Shown here: piece by piece, positions 7,063 to 16,178 of the stretch
How positions within the stretch are numbered: position 1 is the first letter of the stretch
Layout: every line of letters begins with the position of its first letter
Assembly: GCF_008271805.1 (NCBI RefSeq)
Contig: NZ_VSRY01000094.1
Location: forward strand, 1-64,000
DNA: 64,000 nt
Reading direction: 5' to 3'
From: Streptomyces sp. TRM49041
GTDB taxonomy: Bacteria; Actinomycetota; Actinomycetes; Streptomycetales; Streptomycetaceae
Position numbers and translations under genes: made by a program
The notes under the pieces: generated by a model
The model's input: the letters and a program-made list of their open reading frames with translations, nothing else
Databases searched by the model: none
Told to the model about the DNA's origin: nothing

Positions 7063-8907
7063 TCAGTGCGCGATCACCCGTTCCACCAGCAGCTTCACCG
7101 CCGCGGCGATCGCCTCCGCGTCGATGCCGGAGGTGTGCAGCTGCTCCTCCGGGGTCGCCGACGCGGGCATTGCGCGCACCGCGAGGCGGGCCGTACGGGG
7201 TGCGGGGCGGCCGTCGGCGAAGGCTTCGGCGACCGCGTCGCCCAGTCCGCCCTCCGGGTGGTGGTCCTCGACGGTGAGGACGCAGCCGGTCTGGCCTCCG
7301 GCGTCGTTGAGCGTCTCGACGTCCACCGGCTTGACGGAGTAGAGGTCGATGACACGTACCGGGATGCCCTCGGCGTCGAGCAGGTCTGCCGCCTTGAGAG
7401 CCTCGTGGACGGTGACGCCCGCGGCCACGACGGTGGCCTTGTCGTGCTCGTGGTGGCGCAGCACCTTACTGCCGCCGACGGGGAAGTCCTCGTCGGGGCC
7501 GTAGATCACGGGTGTGTCGCCGCGCGTGGTGCGCAGGTAGCGGATGCCGTCCAGATCGGCCATGGCGCCGACGAGCCGGGCGGTCTGGTTGGCGTCGCAC
7601 GGATAGAGGACGGTGCTGCCATGAACGGCGCGGAGCATCGCGATGTCCTCCAGGCCCATTTGGGACGGGCCGTCCTGCCCGATGGCGACACCCGCGTGGG
7701 AGCCGACCAGATTGACGCCGGCGCGGCTGACGGCGGCCATGCGGATGAAGTCGTGGGCGCGGGTGAGGAACGCTGCGAAGGTCGACGCGTACGGCACATA
7801 GCCGCGGGCGGCGAGGCCGACGGCCGCGGCGACCATCTGCTGTTCGGCGATGTAGCACTGGATGTACCGGTCGGGGTGGGCCTTGGCGAAGAACTCCGCG
7901 CGCGTGGAGTCGCCGACCTCGGCGTCGAGGGCGACGACCCGGCCGCGTGCCGCGCCGACCGCTTCGAGGGCGTGCCCGAACGCCGTACGGGTGGCGACCT
8001 CGTCGCCCACGTCGAAGCGGGGCAGCTCGGGCTCGGTGTCCTCCACGGCGGGCAGCACCTCGCCCTCGGACGGCCGCTGGACGGTGACCCGGATGCCGCG
8101 TACGCCGCCGAGTTCGGCGATCGCCTCCTCCGCGTCCGGCAGGGGCTTGCCGTGCATTCCCTCGCGGTCCTCGACGGCCTCGACACCGTGGCCCTTGCGG
8201 GTGCGGGCGAGGATCGCGGCGGGCTGCCGGACGGTGGAGCGGGCCTCGGCGAAGGCGGCGTCGACGGCCTGCACGTCATGGCCGTCGACCTCGATGGTGT
8301 GCCAGCCGAAGGCGTGCAGCCGCCGCGCGTACGCGTCGAGGTCGTGTTCGTGCCGGGTGGGGCCGCGCTGGCCGAGCCGGTTGACGTCCACGACGAGGGT
8401 CAGGTTGTCGAGGTGGTTGTACGCGGCGTGCTCGACGGCCTCCCAGACGGAGCCCTCGGCCATCTCACTGTCGCCGGACAGGACGTACACGCGGTACGGG
8501 ATCCGGTCGAAGCGCTGCCCCGCGATGGCCATACCGACGGCGACGGGCAGTCCCTGGCCCAGGGAACCGGTGGCGACGTCCACCCAGGGCAGCCGCGGCG
8601 TGGGGTGCCCTTCGAGGCGGCTGCCGAGGGTGCGGTAGCCGAGGAGCTCTTCGTCGTCGACGGCGCCGGCCGCCCGGTACAGGGCGTAGAGGAGCGGTGA
8701 GGCGTGGCCCTTGGAGAGGACGAGCCGGTCGTTGCCGGGATGGTCGGGCCGGTCGAAGTCGTAGCGCAGATGGTGGGCGAGGAGGACCGCGGCGAGTTCG
8801 GCGGCCGACATGGAGGAGGTGGGGTGGCCGGAGCCTGCCGCGTCGGCTGCGCGTACCGCGTCGGCCCTCAGCTGCTGGGCCAGGTCGGCGAGTTCCTCGT
8901 ACTGCAT
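7063..8907 (-). CDS. Transketolase
   Basis: The 614-residue product is a complete transketolase of the shorter actinobacterial type. The thiamine-diphosphate domain carries GSGHPTSSMSAAELAAVLL and the cofactor motif GDSEMAEGSVWEA with the distal N at VVDVNRLGQ; the pyrimidine-binding domain has the F-A-A-F-L-T-R-A-H-D-F region and E-Q-Q catalytic Glu (YIAEQQMVAAAVGLA); the C-terminal domain ends near the stop. It transfers two-carbon ketol units between sugar phosphates in the cytosol. The ATG at 8907 is preceded by GGAAGGAG. It begins 8 bases after the oxidoreductase gene ends, so the two are one transcript. Streptomyces normally has another tkt with transaldolase, so this is likely a paralogue. 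Confidence 0.95.
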   Translation of the reverse strand: MQYEELADLAQQLRADAVRAADAAGSGHPTSSMSAAELAAVLLAHHLRYDFDRPDHPGNDRLVLSKGHASPLLYALYRAAGAVDDEELLGYRTLGSRLEGHPTPRLPWVDVATGSLGQGLPVAVGMAIAGQRFDRIPYRVYVLSGDSEMAEGSVWEAVEHAAYNHLDNLTLVVDVNRLGQRGPTRHEHDLDAYARRLHAFGWHTIEVDGHDVQAVDAAFAEARSTVRQPAAILARTRKGHGVEAVEDREGMHGKPLPDAEEAIAELGGVRGIRVTVQRPSEGEVLPAVEDTEPELPRFDVGDEVATRTAFGHALEAVGAARGRVVALDAEVGDSTRAEFFAKAHPDRYIQCYIAEQQMVAAAVGLAARGYVPYASTFAAFLTRAHDFIRMAAVSRAGVNLVGSHAGVAIGQDGPSQMGLEDIAMLRAVHGSTVLYPCDANQTARLVGAMADLDGIRYLRTTRGDTPVIYGPDEDFPVGGSKVLRHHEHDKATVVAAGVTVHEALKAADLLDAEGIPVRVIDLYSVKPVDVETLNDAGGQTGCVLTVEDHHPEGGLGDAVAEAFADGRPAPRTARLAVRAMPASATPEEQLHTSGIDAEAIAAAVKLLVERVIAH

Positions 8908-8915
8908 GGCGTCGT

Positions 8916-10253
8916 TCACTCCTTCCCGGTTCCACCGGTGACGCGGGCCGGCTCGGGCGCGTCGGTGTCGAGGGGGACCTGCCAGGAGCGGACCAGGCCC
9001 AGCTGGACGGCCTGTCGGGGCAGGGCGGCGTCGAGCAGCCAGTCGGCGGCGACACGGACCCGGTTGCCGGGCATGGCGGCCAGGTGGTAGCCGCGGGTGA
9101 CGGCGCCGGCGAGCGGCCCGGACAGAGGGACTCCGAGCGGGTTGGCCGCGGCCTTGACGCCGCCGAGGTCCACGGCGAAGCCCAGGTCGTCGTGGCGGTA
9201 CGGCACGGGGTGGCCGTGGCCGAGGGACGCGGCGACGTTCCGGGCCGCGGTCTTCCCCTGCCGGGAGGCGTGCTGCGCCGTCATGGGGGTGAGCCGGCCG
9301 GGACGGGCCAGGTCGGGCACGGCGGCGGCGTCGCCGCATGCGAAGACCTCGGGGTGACCGGGGACGTTGAGCTCTGGAGTGACGACGAGGCGGCCCTGTT
9401 CGAGGGGCAGGCCGAGCTCCTCGACGAGCGGGTCGGGGCGGACGCCGACGCACCAGATCAGCCCGCGTGTGGAGATGAACCGGCCGTCGTCGAGCCGGAC
9501 GCCGTCGGCCGTGGACTCCTGCACGGAGGTGTTCGTGCACACCTCGACACCCCGGTCGCGCAGGACGCGGTCGGCGGTGTCGGCGAGCCGCTCGTCGAGG
9601 CCGGGCAGGACGCGCGGGGCGACGTCGACGAGCAGCCAGCGGGGCTTCAGGCCGCGGGGCCAGGCGGACTGCTCACGGACGAGGGCGTCGGTGAACATCT
9701 TGCCGTGGGCGGCGACCTCGGTCCCGGTGTAACCGGCCCCGACGACCACGAAGGTGCAGCGTGCGGCGGCGGTGTCGGGGTCGGTCTCGGTGGCGGCGAG
9801 CTCTATCTGCCGGGTGATGTGGTCGCGCAGGTAGAGCGCCTCGGGGAGATCGCGGAAGCCGGTTGCGTGCTGGGCGACGCCGGGGATGGGGAGGAGTTTG
9901 CTGACGCTGCCGGCGGCGAGGACGAGCCGGTCGTAGCGGATCTTCCCAGAGGTGCCCTCGGGGTCGGTGCAGTGGACGGTGCGGTCCTCGAGGTCGATGT
10001 GGTCGGCCTGGCCGAGGACGAGCCGTACGTGGCGGAGGGTCCCCGGCAGGGACACGGTGACGCGGCGGGGTTCGAGGATCCCGGCGGCGACCTGGGGGAG
10101 CAGCGGCAGATAGAGGAAGTAGTCGGTGGGATTGAGCAGCACGGTCTCGGCGCGTCCGCGCAGGAGCCGGGAGAGTCCGCGTGCGGTCTGGTAGCCGGCG
10201 AACCCGGCTCCGACGACCAGGACGCGCGGGCGGTTCCGGGTAGGGGTGGTCAC
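8916..10253 (-). CDS. Type II NADH dehydrogenase-like FAD oxidoreductase
   Basis: The 445-residue protein has two Rossmann folds: the FAD-binding GAGFAGYQTARGL at about 13-25 and the NAD(P)H-binding VVVGAGYTGTEVAA at about 165-178; the second FAD motif V-F-A-C-G-D-A-A-A-V-P-D follows near 300, then T-A-Q-H-A-S-R-Q-G. This is the NDH-2 / pyridine nucleotide-disulfide oxidoreductase class-II pattern with no redox-active CxxC pair. It should oxidise NAD(P)H and pass electrons to quinone at the membrane face. The GTG at 10253 follows CAGGAGGCCCT. It is first or second in an operon with the transketolase downstream, a pairing that links sugar metabolism to redox balance. Confidence 0.93.
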   Translation of the reverse strand: MTTPTRNRPRVLVVGAGFAGYQTARGLSRLLRGRAETVLLNPTDYFLYLPLLPQVAAGILEPRRVTVSLPGTLRHVRLVLGQADHIDLEDRTVHCTDPEGTSGKIRYDRLVLAAGSVSKLLPIPGVAQHATGFRDLPEALYLRDHITRQIELAATETDPDTAAARCTFVVVGAGYTGTEVAAHGKMFTDALVREQSAWPRGLKPRWLLVDVAPRVLPGLDERLADTADRVLRDRGVEVCTNTSVQESTADGVRLDDGRFISTRGLIWCVGVRPDPLVEELGLPLEQGRLVVTPELNVPGHPEVFACGDAAAVPDLARPGRLTPMTAQHASRQGKTAARNVAASLGHGHPVPYRHDDLGFAVDLGGVKAAANPLGVPLSGPLAGAVTRGYHLAAMPGNRVRVAADWLLDAALPRQAVQLGLVRSWQVPLDTDAPEPARVTGGTGKE

Positions 10254-10282
10254 AGGGCCTCCTGCTGAGGGGGTGGATGCGG

Positions 10283-10543
10283 TCAGGCGCGGTGGTGCGG
10301 GGTCTCCGGATCGACGGGCGGACCGGGGGGCTCGGACGGAGCATGCTCGGCGGGCGGAGCGTGCTCGGTCGGCGGTGCGGGCTCGTCGGGGCCGGAGGCC
10401 TGCGGGGTCTCGACCGGGTGGCGCTCGGCGGTACGCGCCGCGCGGCGGCGCACCACCTCGATCAGCGCGGCCAGCAGGGCACCCCCCAACGCCGCGGCCG
10501 TCGCCCGTACCGGCTTCCTCGACCGCGGGGACTTCGTTTCCAT
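10283..10543 (-). CDS. Small membrane-anchored protein, unknown
   Basis: An 86-residue product with a basic N-terminus (METKSPRSRKPVR), one hydrophobic helix (ATAAALGGALLAALIEVVRRR) and a proline/glutamate-rich tail with tandem APPTEHAPPAEHAP. The family is not recognised. It ends 29 bases before the oxidoreductase start on the same strand, so it may head that operon. No good ribosome-binding site is seen before the ATG at 10543, and the repetitive tail makes this call less secure than its neighbours. Confidence 0.5.
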   Translation of the reverse strand: METKSPRSRKPVRATAAALGGALLAALIEVVRRRAARTAERHPVETPQASGPDEPAPPTEHAPPAEHAPSEPPGPPVDPETPHHRA

Positions 10544-10680
10544 GCGGCGGCGGGTACCCGGGCGCCCCCGCGCGTAACACCGCACTCGTCGTCCATATAT
10601 TGAGAAACACGTCTCGCTATTCGGCATAGCGGCGTACCGTTGCTGCCCTGCCCGATCACCCCGAGAGACGGAGTACGGCG

Positions 10681-11484
10681 ATGACGGAAGCTGTCTACAC
10701 GCACGGACACCACGAGTCGGTGCTGCGCTCGCACCGCTGGCGCACAGCCGAGAACTCGGCGGCGTACCTGCTGGGCGAGCTGCGCCCCGGCCTGGACGTG
10801 CTGGACGTGGGCTGCGGACCCGGCACGATCACGGCGGACCTGGCCGCGCTGGTCGCACCTGGCCGGGTCACGGCGGTCGACGCGGCCGCCGACGTCCTGG
10901 CGCAGGCCCGTGCGGTCGCCGCCGGGCGCGGACTGGACGACATCGAGTTCGCGGTGGCCGACGTCCACGCGCTGGACTTCCCCGACGACTCGTTCGACGT
11001 GGTCCACGCCCACCAGGTGCTCCAGCATGTGGGCGATCCGGTGGGGGCACTGCGCGAGATGCGGCGGGTGTGCCGCCCCGGCGGGGTCGTCGCCGTGCGG
11101 GACAGCGACTACGCGGCGTTCACCTGGTTCCCCGAGCCGCCGGTGCTGGACGAGTGGCGGGAGCTGTACCGCCGGGTGGCGCGGGCCAACGGCGGCGAGC
11201 CCGATGCGGGCCGACGGCTGCTGTCGTGGGCCCGGCGGGCCGGCTTCACCGACATCACCCCGAGCGCCGCCGTGTGGTGCTACGCCACACCCGAGGAGCG
11301 CACATGGTGGAGCGCGCTGTGGGCGGACCGTACGACGGAGTCGGTGTACGCACGACTGGCGGTCGACGGCGGCCATACGACGCCGGAGCGACTGGCGGCC
11401 ATCTCCGCCGGCTGGCGGGAATGGGGGGCGGACGGCGACGGTTGGTTCGCGGTGCCGCACGGCGAGGTCCTCTGCCGGGTGTGA
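10681..11484 (+). CDS. SAM-dependent methyltransferase (class I)
   Basis: The 267-residue product carries the full class I methyltransferase core: motif I VLDVGCGPGTITADLAALV (about 40-58), the acidic loop V-T-A-V-D-A-A, motif II F-A-V-A-D-V-H-A-L-D-F-P-D-D-S-F-D-V-V-H-A-H-Q-V-L-Q-H-V, and motif III LREMRRVCRPGGVVAVRDSD. The pattern is that of the UbiE/Methyltransf_11 group acting on small molecules. The C-terminal half has no substrate signature I know. The ATG at 10681 is preceded by GAGACGGAG. The next gene starts 24 bases downstream. Confidence 0.9.
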   Translation: MTEAVYTHGHHESVLRSHRWRTAENSAAYLLGELRPGLDVLDVGCGPGTITADLAALVAPGRVTAVDAAADVLAQARAVAAGRGLDDIEFAVADVHALDFPDDSFDVVHAHQVLQHVGDPVGALREMRRVCRPGGVVAVRDSDYAAFTWFPEPPVLDEWRELYRRVARANGGEPDAGRRLLSWARRAGFTDITPSAAVWCYATPEERTWWSALWADRTTESVYARLAVDGGHTTPERLAAISAGWREWGADGDGWFAVPHGEVLCRV

Positions 11485-11508
11485 TCCGCCCCAACTACCC
11501 TTTCCGGC

Positions 11509-11859
11509 ATGGAGATCCTCGGCACCACTCTGCGTATCTGCGTCGACGACCTGGACACCTCGGTCGTCTTCTACGAACGGCTCACCGGCAGCCGGGCGCT
11601 GCGGTTCGAGCGCGGCGGCGTCCATGTCGCGGCCGTCGGCTGTTTCCTGCTGATGAGCGGGCCGGAGGCGGAGCTGGAGGTGCTGCGCAGGGTGACCGCG
11701 ACGATCGCGGTGGATGACGTGGATGTGGCGCACACGGCACTGACCGAGGTGGGCGCCCGGGTGGTGGCGGGCCCGGTGCCCACACCGGTGGGCCGGAATC
11801 TGATCGCCGTCCACCCGGACGGATCGGTGTTCGAGTACGCGGACAGGCGGGCCGGCTAG
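11509..11859 (+). CDS. VOC (glyoxalase/bleomycin-resistance) family protein
   Basis: The 116-residue protein is one VOC fold: TTLRICVDDLDTSVVFYERLTG at the start, V-L-R-R-V-T-A-T-I-A-V-D-D-V-D in the middle, and the ending G-R-N-L-I-A-V-H-P-D-G-S-V-F-E-Y with the C-terminal metal-binding or substrate Glu. Such proteins bind metals and act as dioxygenases, isomerases or drug-binding proteins; the substrate is unknown. A TACCCT box at 11496-11501 sits seven bases before the ATG, suggesting a leaderless transcript. Its stop overlaps by four bases the end of the convergent acetyltransferase gene. Confidence 0.88.
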   Translation: MEILGTTLRICVDDLDTSVVFYERLTGSRALRFERGGVHVAAVGCFLLMSGPEAELEVLRRVTATIAVDDVDVAHTALTEVGARVVAGPVPTPVGRNLIAVHPDGSVFEYADRRAG

Positions 11860-12425
11860 GGAGTGTCCGGCGGGACCGGCGTCTCGGCGGTGACCGCCCA
11901 GCGTTCGTGGTCGCGCCACGCCCCGTCGATGAACAGCATCGCCGGGGAGAAGCCCTCCTTGCGGAACCCGGCGCGGCGCACCAGGGCGAGCGAGGCCGTG
12001 TTGCCCGGCTGGATGTTCGCTTCCAGGCGGTGGAGGCCGAGCGGGCCGAAGGCGTGCCGCACGACGAGGCCGAGCGCCTCGCCCATCAGACCCCGGCCCG
12101 CGGCGTGCGCGAAGGCGCCGTAGCCGAGGGCGCCGCTCTGGAAGGCGGCCCGCACGATGTTGTTGATGTTGATGAACCCGGCGACGGCGCCGTCGGCGCG
12201 CTCGCACACCAGGTACCCGGCGCGTGCCGGGTCCTCGATGAGCGCGCGGGCGTAGGCGGCGTACGCCTCCGCGGTGTCGGGCGGGAAGAGCCAGGGCCGG
12301 TGGAGGCCCCGGCTCTCCCGCGCCCGGGCGGTGAACTCGTCGGCGTCCCGGTACCGGAACGGCCGCAGGCCCACCCGCGGGCCTTCGGCGAGGTACGCGG
12401 GGGGCGGGCTGCGGTGATCGGCCAT
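11856..12425 (-). CDS. GNAT N-acetyltransferase, RimJ/RimL-like
   Basis: The 189-residue product has the GNAT order of the RimJ/RimL type: L-R-P-F-R-Y-R-D-A-D-E-F at the start, V-C-E-R-A-D-G-A-V-A-G-F-I-N-I-N-N-I in the central strands, the acetyl-CoA loop A-A-G-R-G-L-M-G-E-A (a Q/R-x-x-G-x-A variant), and H-R-L-E-A-N-I-Q-P-G-N-T-A-S-L-A-L-V-R-R-A-G-F-R-K-E-G, which is diagnostic. Members acetylate ribosomal protein N-termini or aminoglycoside-like small molecules. The target is not predictable. The start at 12425 is isolated by 66 bases from the exporter gene behind it. Confidence 0.92.
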   Translation of the reverse strand: MADHRSPPPAYLAEGPRVGLRPFRYRDADEFTARARESRGLHRPWLFPPDTAEAYAAYARALIEDPARAGYLVCERADGAVAGFININNIVRAAFQSGALGYGAFAHAAGRGLMGEALGLVVRHAFGPLGLHRLEANIQPGNTASLALVRRAGFRKEGFSPAMLFIDGAWRDHERWAVTAETPVPPDTP

Positions 12426-12490
12426 TCAGCCAGCGTACGAGGCGACGCCGGGGCCGCTCGGTGGCGGTGGCGTTCGGTGGCCGGTGACGC

Positions 12491-13951
12491 TCAGTGGTGG
12501 GAGAGGACCAGCGGCCGCTCGGCGTCCGTGCTCGTGGTCTCCTCCCGGGGGCGCTGGATGAGCAGCGACGTCAGCACACCCACGCCCAGGAGGGCGAGCG
12601 CGGTGTACATGGCGTGCTGGTAGCCGGCCTCGGTGACGCCGTGGGCGTCGCTGCCCGCCGTGATCATGGCGGAGGCGAGGGCGATACCGAGGGACGCGCC
12701 GATACCGAAGCAGGCGCCGTTCAGCCCGGAGAGCGAGCCCGGCTTGTCCTTGGGTGCGGTGGTGACGGCCAGGCCGTTGAGGCCGGTGAGCATGAAACCG
12801 CCGTAAGTGACGCCGAGCGCGGCCAGCGAGGCGACGAGGATCCACTCGCTGTGCAGGAAGAGCGTCGCGAAGAGGAAGATCACGAAGTTGGCGGCGGCGC
12901 CGGTCACGACGATCCTGCGCCAGCCGATCTTCGGGCCGAGGCGGCCGGTCAGCGGGGCGGAGATCACGCCGATGAGCTGGATCGGGGTGAGGAAGAGGAT
13001 CGCCGAGGTCACCGCGGACAGGCCGAGGCCGACCCGGGCGTCCTGCGAGAACAGCGGGATGGTCAGGGCGATCGCACCGAACGCGCCGCCGAGGGTGCAG
13101 ACCGTGGTGAGCAGCAGCGGCCAGGCGCGGCGCGAGGCGAGCACGTCGAGGTCGATGACCGGGTTGGGGGCGCTCTTCTGCGAGACGACGAAGAAGGCCA
13201 GCGATGCGAGGCCGCCGAGGAGGAAGCCGAGCGTGAGGGCGGACGTCCAGCCCCAGGCGGCGCCCTGGGCGAGCCCGACGAGGATGCCGGTGAGGCCGAG
13301 GGCCAAGGCGGTGATGCCACGCGAGTCGAAGCGGGCGCCGGGCTCGGTGGTGGGCGGCACGTCGGGTACGTAGCGGCGGACGCCGATCAGTCCGGCGACG
13401 GCGATGAGGGTGGAGCAGACGAAGATGCCTCGGAAGCCGATGGTGTCGGCGATCTGGCCGCCCGCGATGGCGTCGACGCCGGCGAGGCCGCCGTTGACGG
13501 CGGTGATGATGCCCGCCGCCTTGCCGAAGCCGGCCGGTGTGAGCAGCTGGTTCAGGGTGAGGAAGGCGAGGGTGAACATCGCGGCGGAGACGCCCTGGAG
13601 GACACGGCCCGCGATGAAGATCTCGATGTTGGGCGCGAAGACGCAGAGCAGGTTGCCGACGATGAGGACCACGGCGCAGACGAGCATCATGGGCTTGCGG
13701 CCGCGTTGGTCGCTCAGACGGGCCAGGGTGACCTGGCCGATGGCCGCCATGAGGAAGAACAGCGTCTGGGAGAGACCGGCGGCCGCCGTCGTGGTGCCGA
13801 GACGCTCGATCACATCCGGCAGCGCTGGGCTCAGCATGGTCGCGTTGATCTGGTAGCCGAGGACGGCGAGGACCATCGCGAGCAGCATGGGGCCGCGCCC
13901 CGAGAGGTCGGATTCGGCTCCGGAACGGGTCCGGCCGAGCGTGGTTGACAT
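12491..13951 (-). CDS. MFS drug-exporter-type transporter, 14 TM segments
   Basis: The 486-residue protein shows 14 hydrophobic segments, the layout of DHA2-type proton antiporters. The A motif between TM2 and TM3 is present as L-A-R-L-S-D-Q-R-G-R-K-P, and the TM5 region A-G-I-I-T-A-V-N-G-G-L-A-G-V-D-A-I-A-G is a motif-C variant of exporters. The family expels drugs or metabolites. The ATG at 13951 follows AAAGGGG at a normal distance; an upstream in-frame ATG at 14008 lacks a ribosome-binding site. It is divergent from the GntR regulator gene with 238 bases between them, so that regulator is a plausible controller. Confidence 0.92.
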   Translation of the reverse strand: MSTTLGRTRSGAESDLSGRGPMLLAMVLAVLGYQINATMLSPALPDVIERLGTTTAAAGLSQTLFFLMAAIGQVTLARLSDQRGRKPMMLVCAVVLIVGNLLCVFAPNIEIFIAGRVLQGVSAAMFTLAFLTLNQLLTPAGFGKAAGIITAVNGGLAGVDAIAGGQIADTIGFRGIFVCSTLIAVAGLIGVRRYVPDVPPTTEPGARFDSRGITALALGLTGILVGLAQGAAWGWTSALTLGFLLGGLASLAFFVVSQKSAPNPVIDLDVLASRRAWPLLLTTVCTLGGAFGAIALTIPLFSQDARVGLGLSAVTSAILFLTPIQLIGVISAPLTGRLGPKIGWRRIVVTGAAANFVIFLFATLFLHSEWILVASLAALGVTYGGFMLTGLNGLAVTTAPKDKPGSLSGLNGACFGIGASLGIALASAMITAGSDAHGVTEAGYQHAMYTALALLGVGVLTSLLIQRPREETTSTDAERPLVLSHH

Positions 13952-14189
13952 GTCGGCCCCTTTGCCTGGGATGTCATCTCGTGCAAGTGCTGTGGACGCC
14001 GTCGGCAAGTGTTGTCAGACAAGCGCCAGAGCACACCTTCTGTTCTACGCGCGTAAAACGTCAAGGGCCTCCTGGTTGTGACCTACGTCGTCCGCCCGTC
14101 CGGCCTGGTCGGAACGGATTGCCGGGCGGGCTGCGCGGGGCATACCGTGCGCCATGACCTGCTGACAGGTGAGCCCGGGAGGAACAGCG

Positions 14190-14936
14190 GTGGTCAGTGC
14201 GGAGCGGCGGCGCCCGGTCGTGGTGCTGTACGAGCGGATCGTCGACGCCATCCACGCCGGCGCGTACCCGCCCGGCTCGACCCTGCCGTCCGAGCCACGG
14301 CTCGCCGCCGAGCTGGGCGTGAGCCGGCCCGCGCTGCGCGAAGCGCTGCTGCTGCTCCAGGAGGACGGGCTGCTGTCGGTACGCCGGGGTGTGGGCCGCA
14401 CGGTCAACGAGGGCCCGCCCCGCCGGGGCTTCGAGCATGTGCAGCCGCTGGAGGAGCTGCTCGGCGCGGGCGCCCCCGTCCGCGTACGGGCGCTGCTGCG
14501 GACCATGGAGGAGCCGACGGACTTCACCACCCAGCACCTGCTCGCCCCGGCGCGGGCGGAGCTGCGGTTCTGGGAGTCGCTGCTGGCGGCGGAGGGCACG
14601 GCGGCGTCGCTCAGCCAGGAGTGGGCGGCGCCCGACGCCGTACTGGAGCGCGCCCATCCCGCGTTCGCGGCGGCCCTGCGGGAGGTGGCGGCGCCGGAGC
14701 GCACGTCGATGCTGGCCGTGCTGGCCGGGGCGTCGCGCGGGGTGCCGCTGGGGGCGCACAGCGCGGTGACGGCGACGCTGCTGGGGGCGCGGCGGGGCGA
14801 GCAGCTGGGACGTCCCGCCGACACCCCGGCGGTCCTGGTCACGCAGGTGGTGCGGGCCGGGGAGACCCCGGTGCTCGCGGCGAAGCACATGCTGCCGACG
14901 GGAGCGCCCGCGCTGCCGGTGCTCCAGTCGAGCTGA
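14190..14936 (+). CDS. GntR-family transcriptional regulator, HutC-like
   Basis: The 248-residue product starts with a GntR winged helix: VVLYERIVDAIHAGAYPPGSTLPSEPRLAAELGVSRPALREALLLLQEDGLLSVRRGVGRTV, with all landmark residues present (P-S-E-x-x-L-A, S-R-x-x-L-R-E-A-L). The C-terminal domain of about 170 residues is UTRA-like, ending V-L-V-T-Q-V-V-R-A-G-E-T-P-V-L-A-A-K-H-M-L-P, which suggests an effector-binding chorismate-lyase fold. I chose the GTG at 14190 because GGGAGGAAC lies just upstream; the in-frame GTG at 14169 has none. It sits between the divergent exporter and the adenosine deaminase gene, so a nucleoside or drug effector is possible. Confidence 0.92.
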   Translation: MVSAERRRPVVVLYERIVDAIHAGAYPPGSTLPSEPRLAAELGVSRPALREALLLLQEDGLLSVRRGVGRTVNEGPPRRGFEHVQPLEELLGAGAPVRVRALLRTMEEPTDFTTQHLLAPARAELRFWESLLAAEGTAASLSQEWAAPDAVLERAHPAFAAALREVAAPERTSMLAVLAGASRGVPLGAHSAVTATLLGARRGEQLGRPADTPAVLVTQVVRAGETPVLAAKHMLPTGAPALPVLQSS

Positions 14937-15015
14937 CGCCCGCCCGCACCGCGGACCGGCGGCGGGTGCGGTCGGTACCGGACAAGCCCCCGGCGGACCG
15001 AGGTCCGGCGTGCCC

Positions 15016-15021
15016 TACACT
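15016..15021 (+). promoter_or_regulatory. Probable -10 box for a leaderless adenosine deaminase mRNA
   Basis: TACACT lies six bases before the ATG at 15028, which puts the expected transcription start on or next to the A of the start codon. No SD sequence precedes that ATG, agreeing with leaderless translation. No good TTGACA-like -35 is visible. Confidence 0.5.
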
Positions 15022-15027
15022 CCCCGC

Positions 15028-16122
15028 ATGTACTTGTCTGACAACCTCGCCTCGAACGTCGCCGTAGCCGACTGGATCCGCCGGGCCCCCAAGGCCGTCC
15101 TGCACGACCACCTCGACGGTGGTCTGCGTCCCGCCACGATCATCGAGCTGGCCCGTGCCTGCGGGTACGCCGGGCTGCCGACCGAGGAGCCCGGCGAGCT
15201 CGCGGTGTGGTTCCGGGACGCCGCCGACTCGGGGTCGCTGGAGCGGTACCTGGAGACGTTCGCCCACACCTGCGCGGTCATGCAGACACGCGACGCGCTT
15301 TTCCGGGTCGCGGCCGAGTGCGCCGAGGACCTGGCGGCCGACGGGGTCGTCTACGCGGAGGTGCGGTACGCGCCCGAGCAGCACCTCGCGGGCGGCCTGA
15401 CCCTGGACGAGGTCGTCGGGGCCGTGAACGAGGGCTTCCGGGAGGGCGAGCGGCGTACGGACGGGCGGATCACCGTCGGCACCCTCCTCACCGGCATGCG
15501 GCACACCGACCGCTCCCTGGAGATAGCGGAGCTGACCGTCGCGCACCGGGACCGGGGCGTCGCCGGGTTCGACATCGCGGGCGGCGAGATCGGCAACCCG
15601 CCGGCCCGCCACCTGCCCGCCTTCCAGCACCTGAAGCGGCACAACTGCCACTTCACCATCCACGCCGGCGAGGCCGTCGGCGCGGAGTCGATCCACGAGG
15701 CCGTGCAGGTGTGCGGCGCCGAGCGGATCGGCCACGGCGTGCGCATCACGGACGACATCGCCGCCGACGGCACGCCGGGCCACCTCGCCGCGTACATCCG
15801 CGACAACGGCATCGCCCTGGAGGTCTGCCCGACCTCGAACCTCCAGACGGGCGCCGCGAAGGACTACGCCTCGCACCCGATCGACCAGCTGCGCCGCCTC
15901 GGTTTCCGGATCACCCTGAACACCGACAACCGGCTGGTGTCCGGCACCACCATGAGCGAGGAGTTCCAGCACATGGCGGATGCCTTCGGCTACGGCCCCG
16001 AGGTGTTCGAGGAGTTCACGGTCGCCGCCGTCGAAGCCGCGTTCCTGCCGCTGCCGGAGCGCCGCCGGATCATCGACGAGGTCGTGCGCCCGGGGTACGC
16101 GGCTGTCCGAGCCGCCCGCTGA
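15028..16122 (+). CDS. Adenosine deaminase
   Basis: The 364-residue enzyme contains all catalytic landmarks of the adenosine deaminase family: the zinc-binding H-D-H-L-D-G-G (His26 and His28), the T-I-H-A-G-E-A segment with the third His ligand and the catalytic Glu, R-I-G-H-G-V-R-I with the acid/base His, and N-T-D-N with the zinc-ligand Asp. It converts adenosine (or deoxyadenosine) to inosine in purine salvage. The ATG at 15028 is chosen over a GTG at 15010 because of the TACACT box and because family members begin a few residues before the first strand. It converges with the S66 peptidase gene 56 bases away. Confidence 0.96.
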   Translation: MYLSDNLASNVAVADWIRRAPKAVLHDHLDGGLRPATIIELARACGYAGLPTEEPGELAVWFRDAADSGSLERYLETFAHTCAVMQTRDALFRVAAECAEDLAADGVVYAEVRYAPEQHLAGGLTLDEVVGAVNEGFREGERRTDGRITVGTLLTGMRHTDRSLEIAELTVAHRDRGVAGFDIAGGEIGNPPARHLPAFQHLKRHNCHFTIHAGEAVGAESIHEAVQVCGAERIGHGVRITDDIAADGTPGHLAAYIRDNGIALEVCPTSNLQTGAAKDYASHPIDQLRRLGFRITLNTDNRLVSGTTMSEEFQHMADAFGYGPEVFEEFTVAAVEAAFLPLPERRRIIDEVVRPGYAAVRAAR

Positions 16123-16178
16123 CGACCGGCAGCGACCGTTCGGGCGCTTTCCGGAGCACTCGTCGTAGCGGGGGCCGC

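Noticed and set aside
6964-8700. Long open frame (578 codons) on the plus strand opposite the transketolase gene
   Set aside because: High GC leaves antisense frames open; the protein is Gly/Asp/Val-rich without any family pattern, while the opposite strand is a full transketolase.
12494-13948. 484-codon plus-strand frame opposite the MFS exporter
   Set aside because: Very Glu/Gly/Asp-rich, the usual antisense image of a membrane protein gene.
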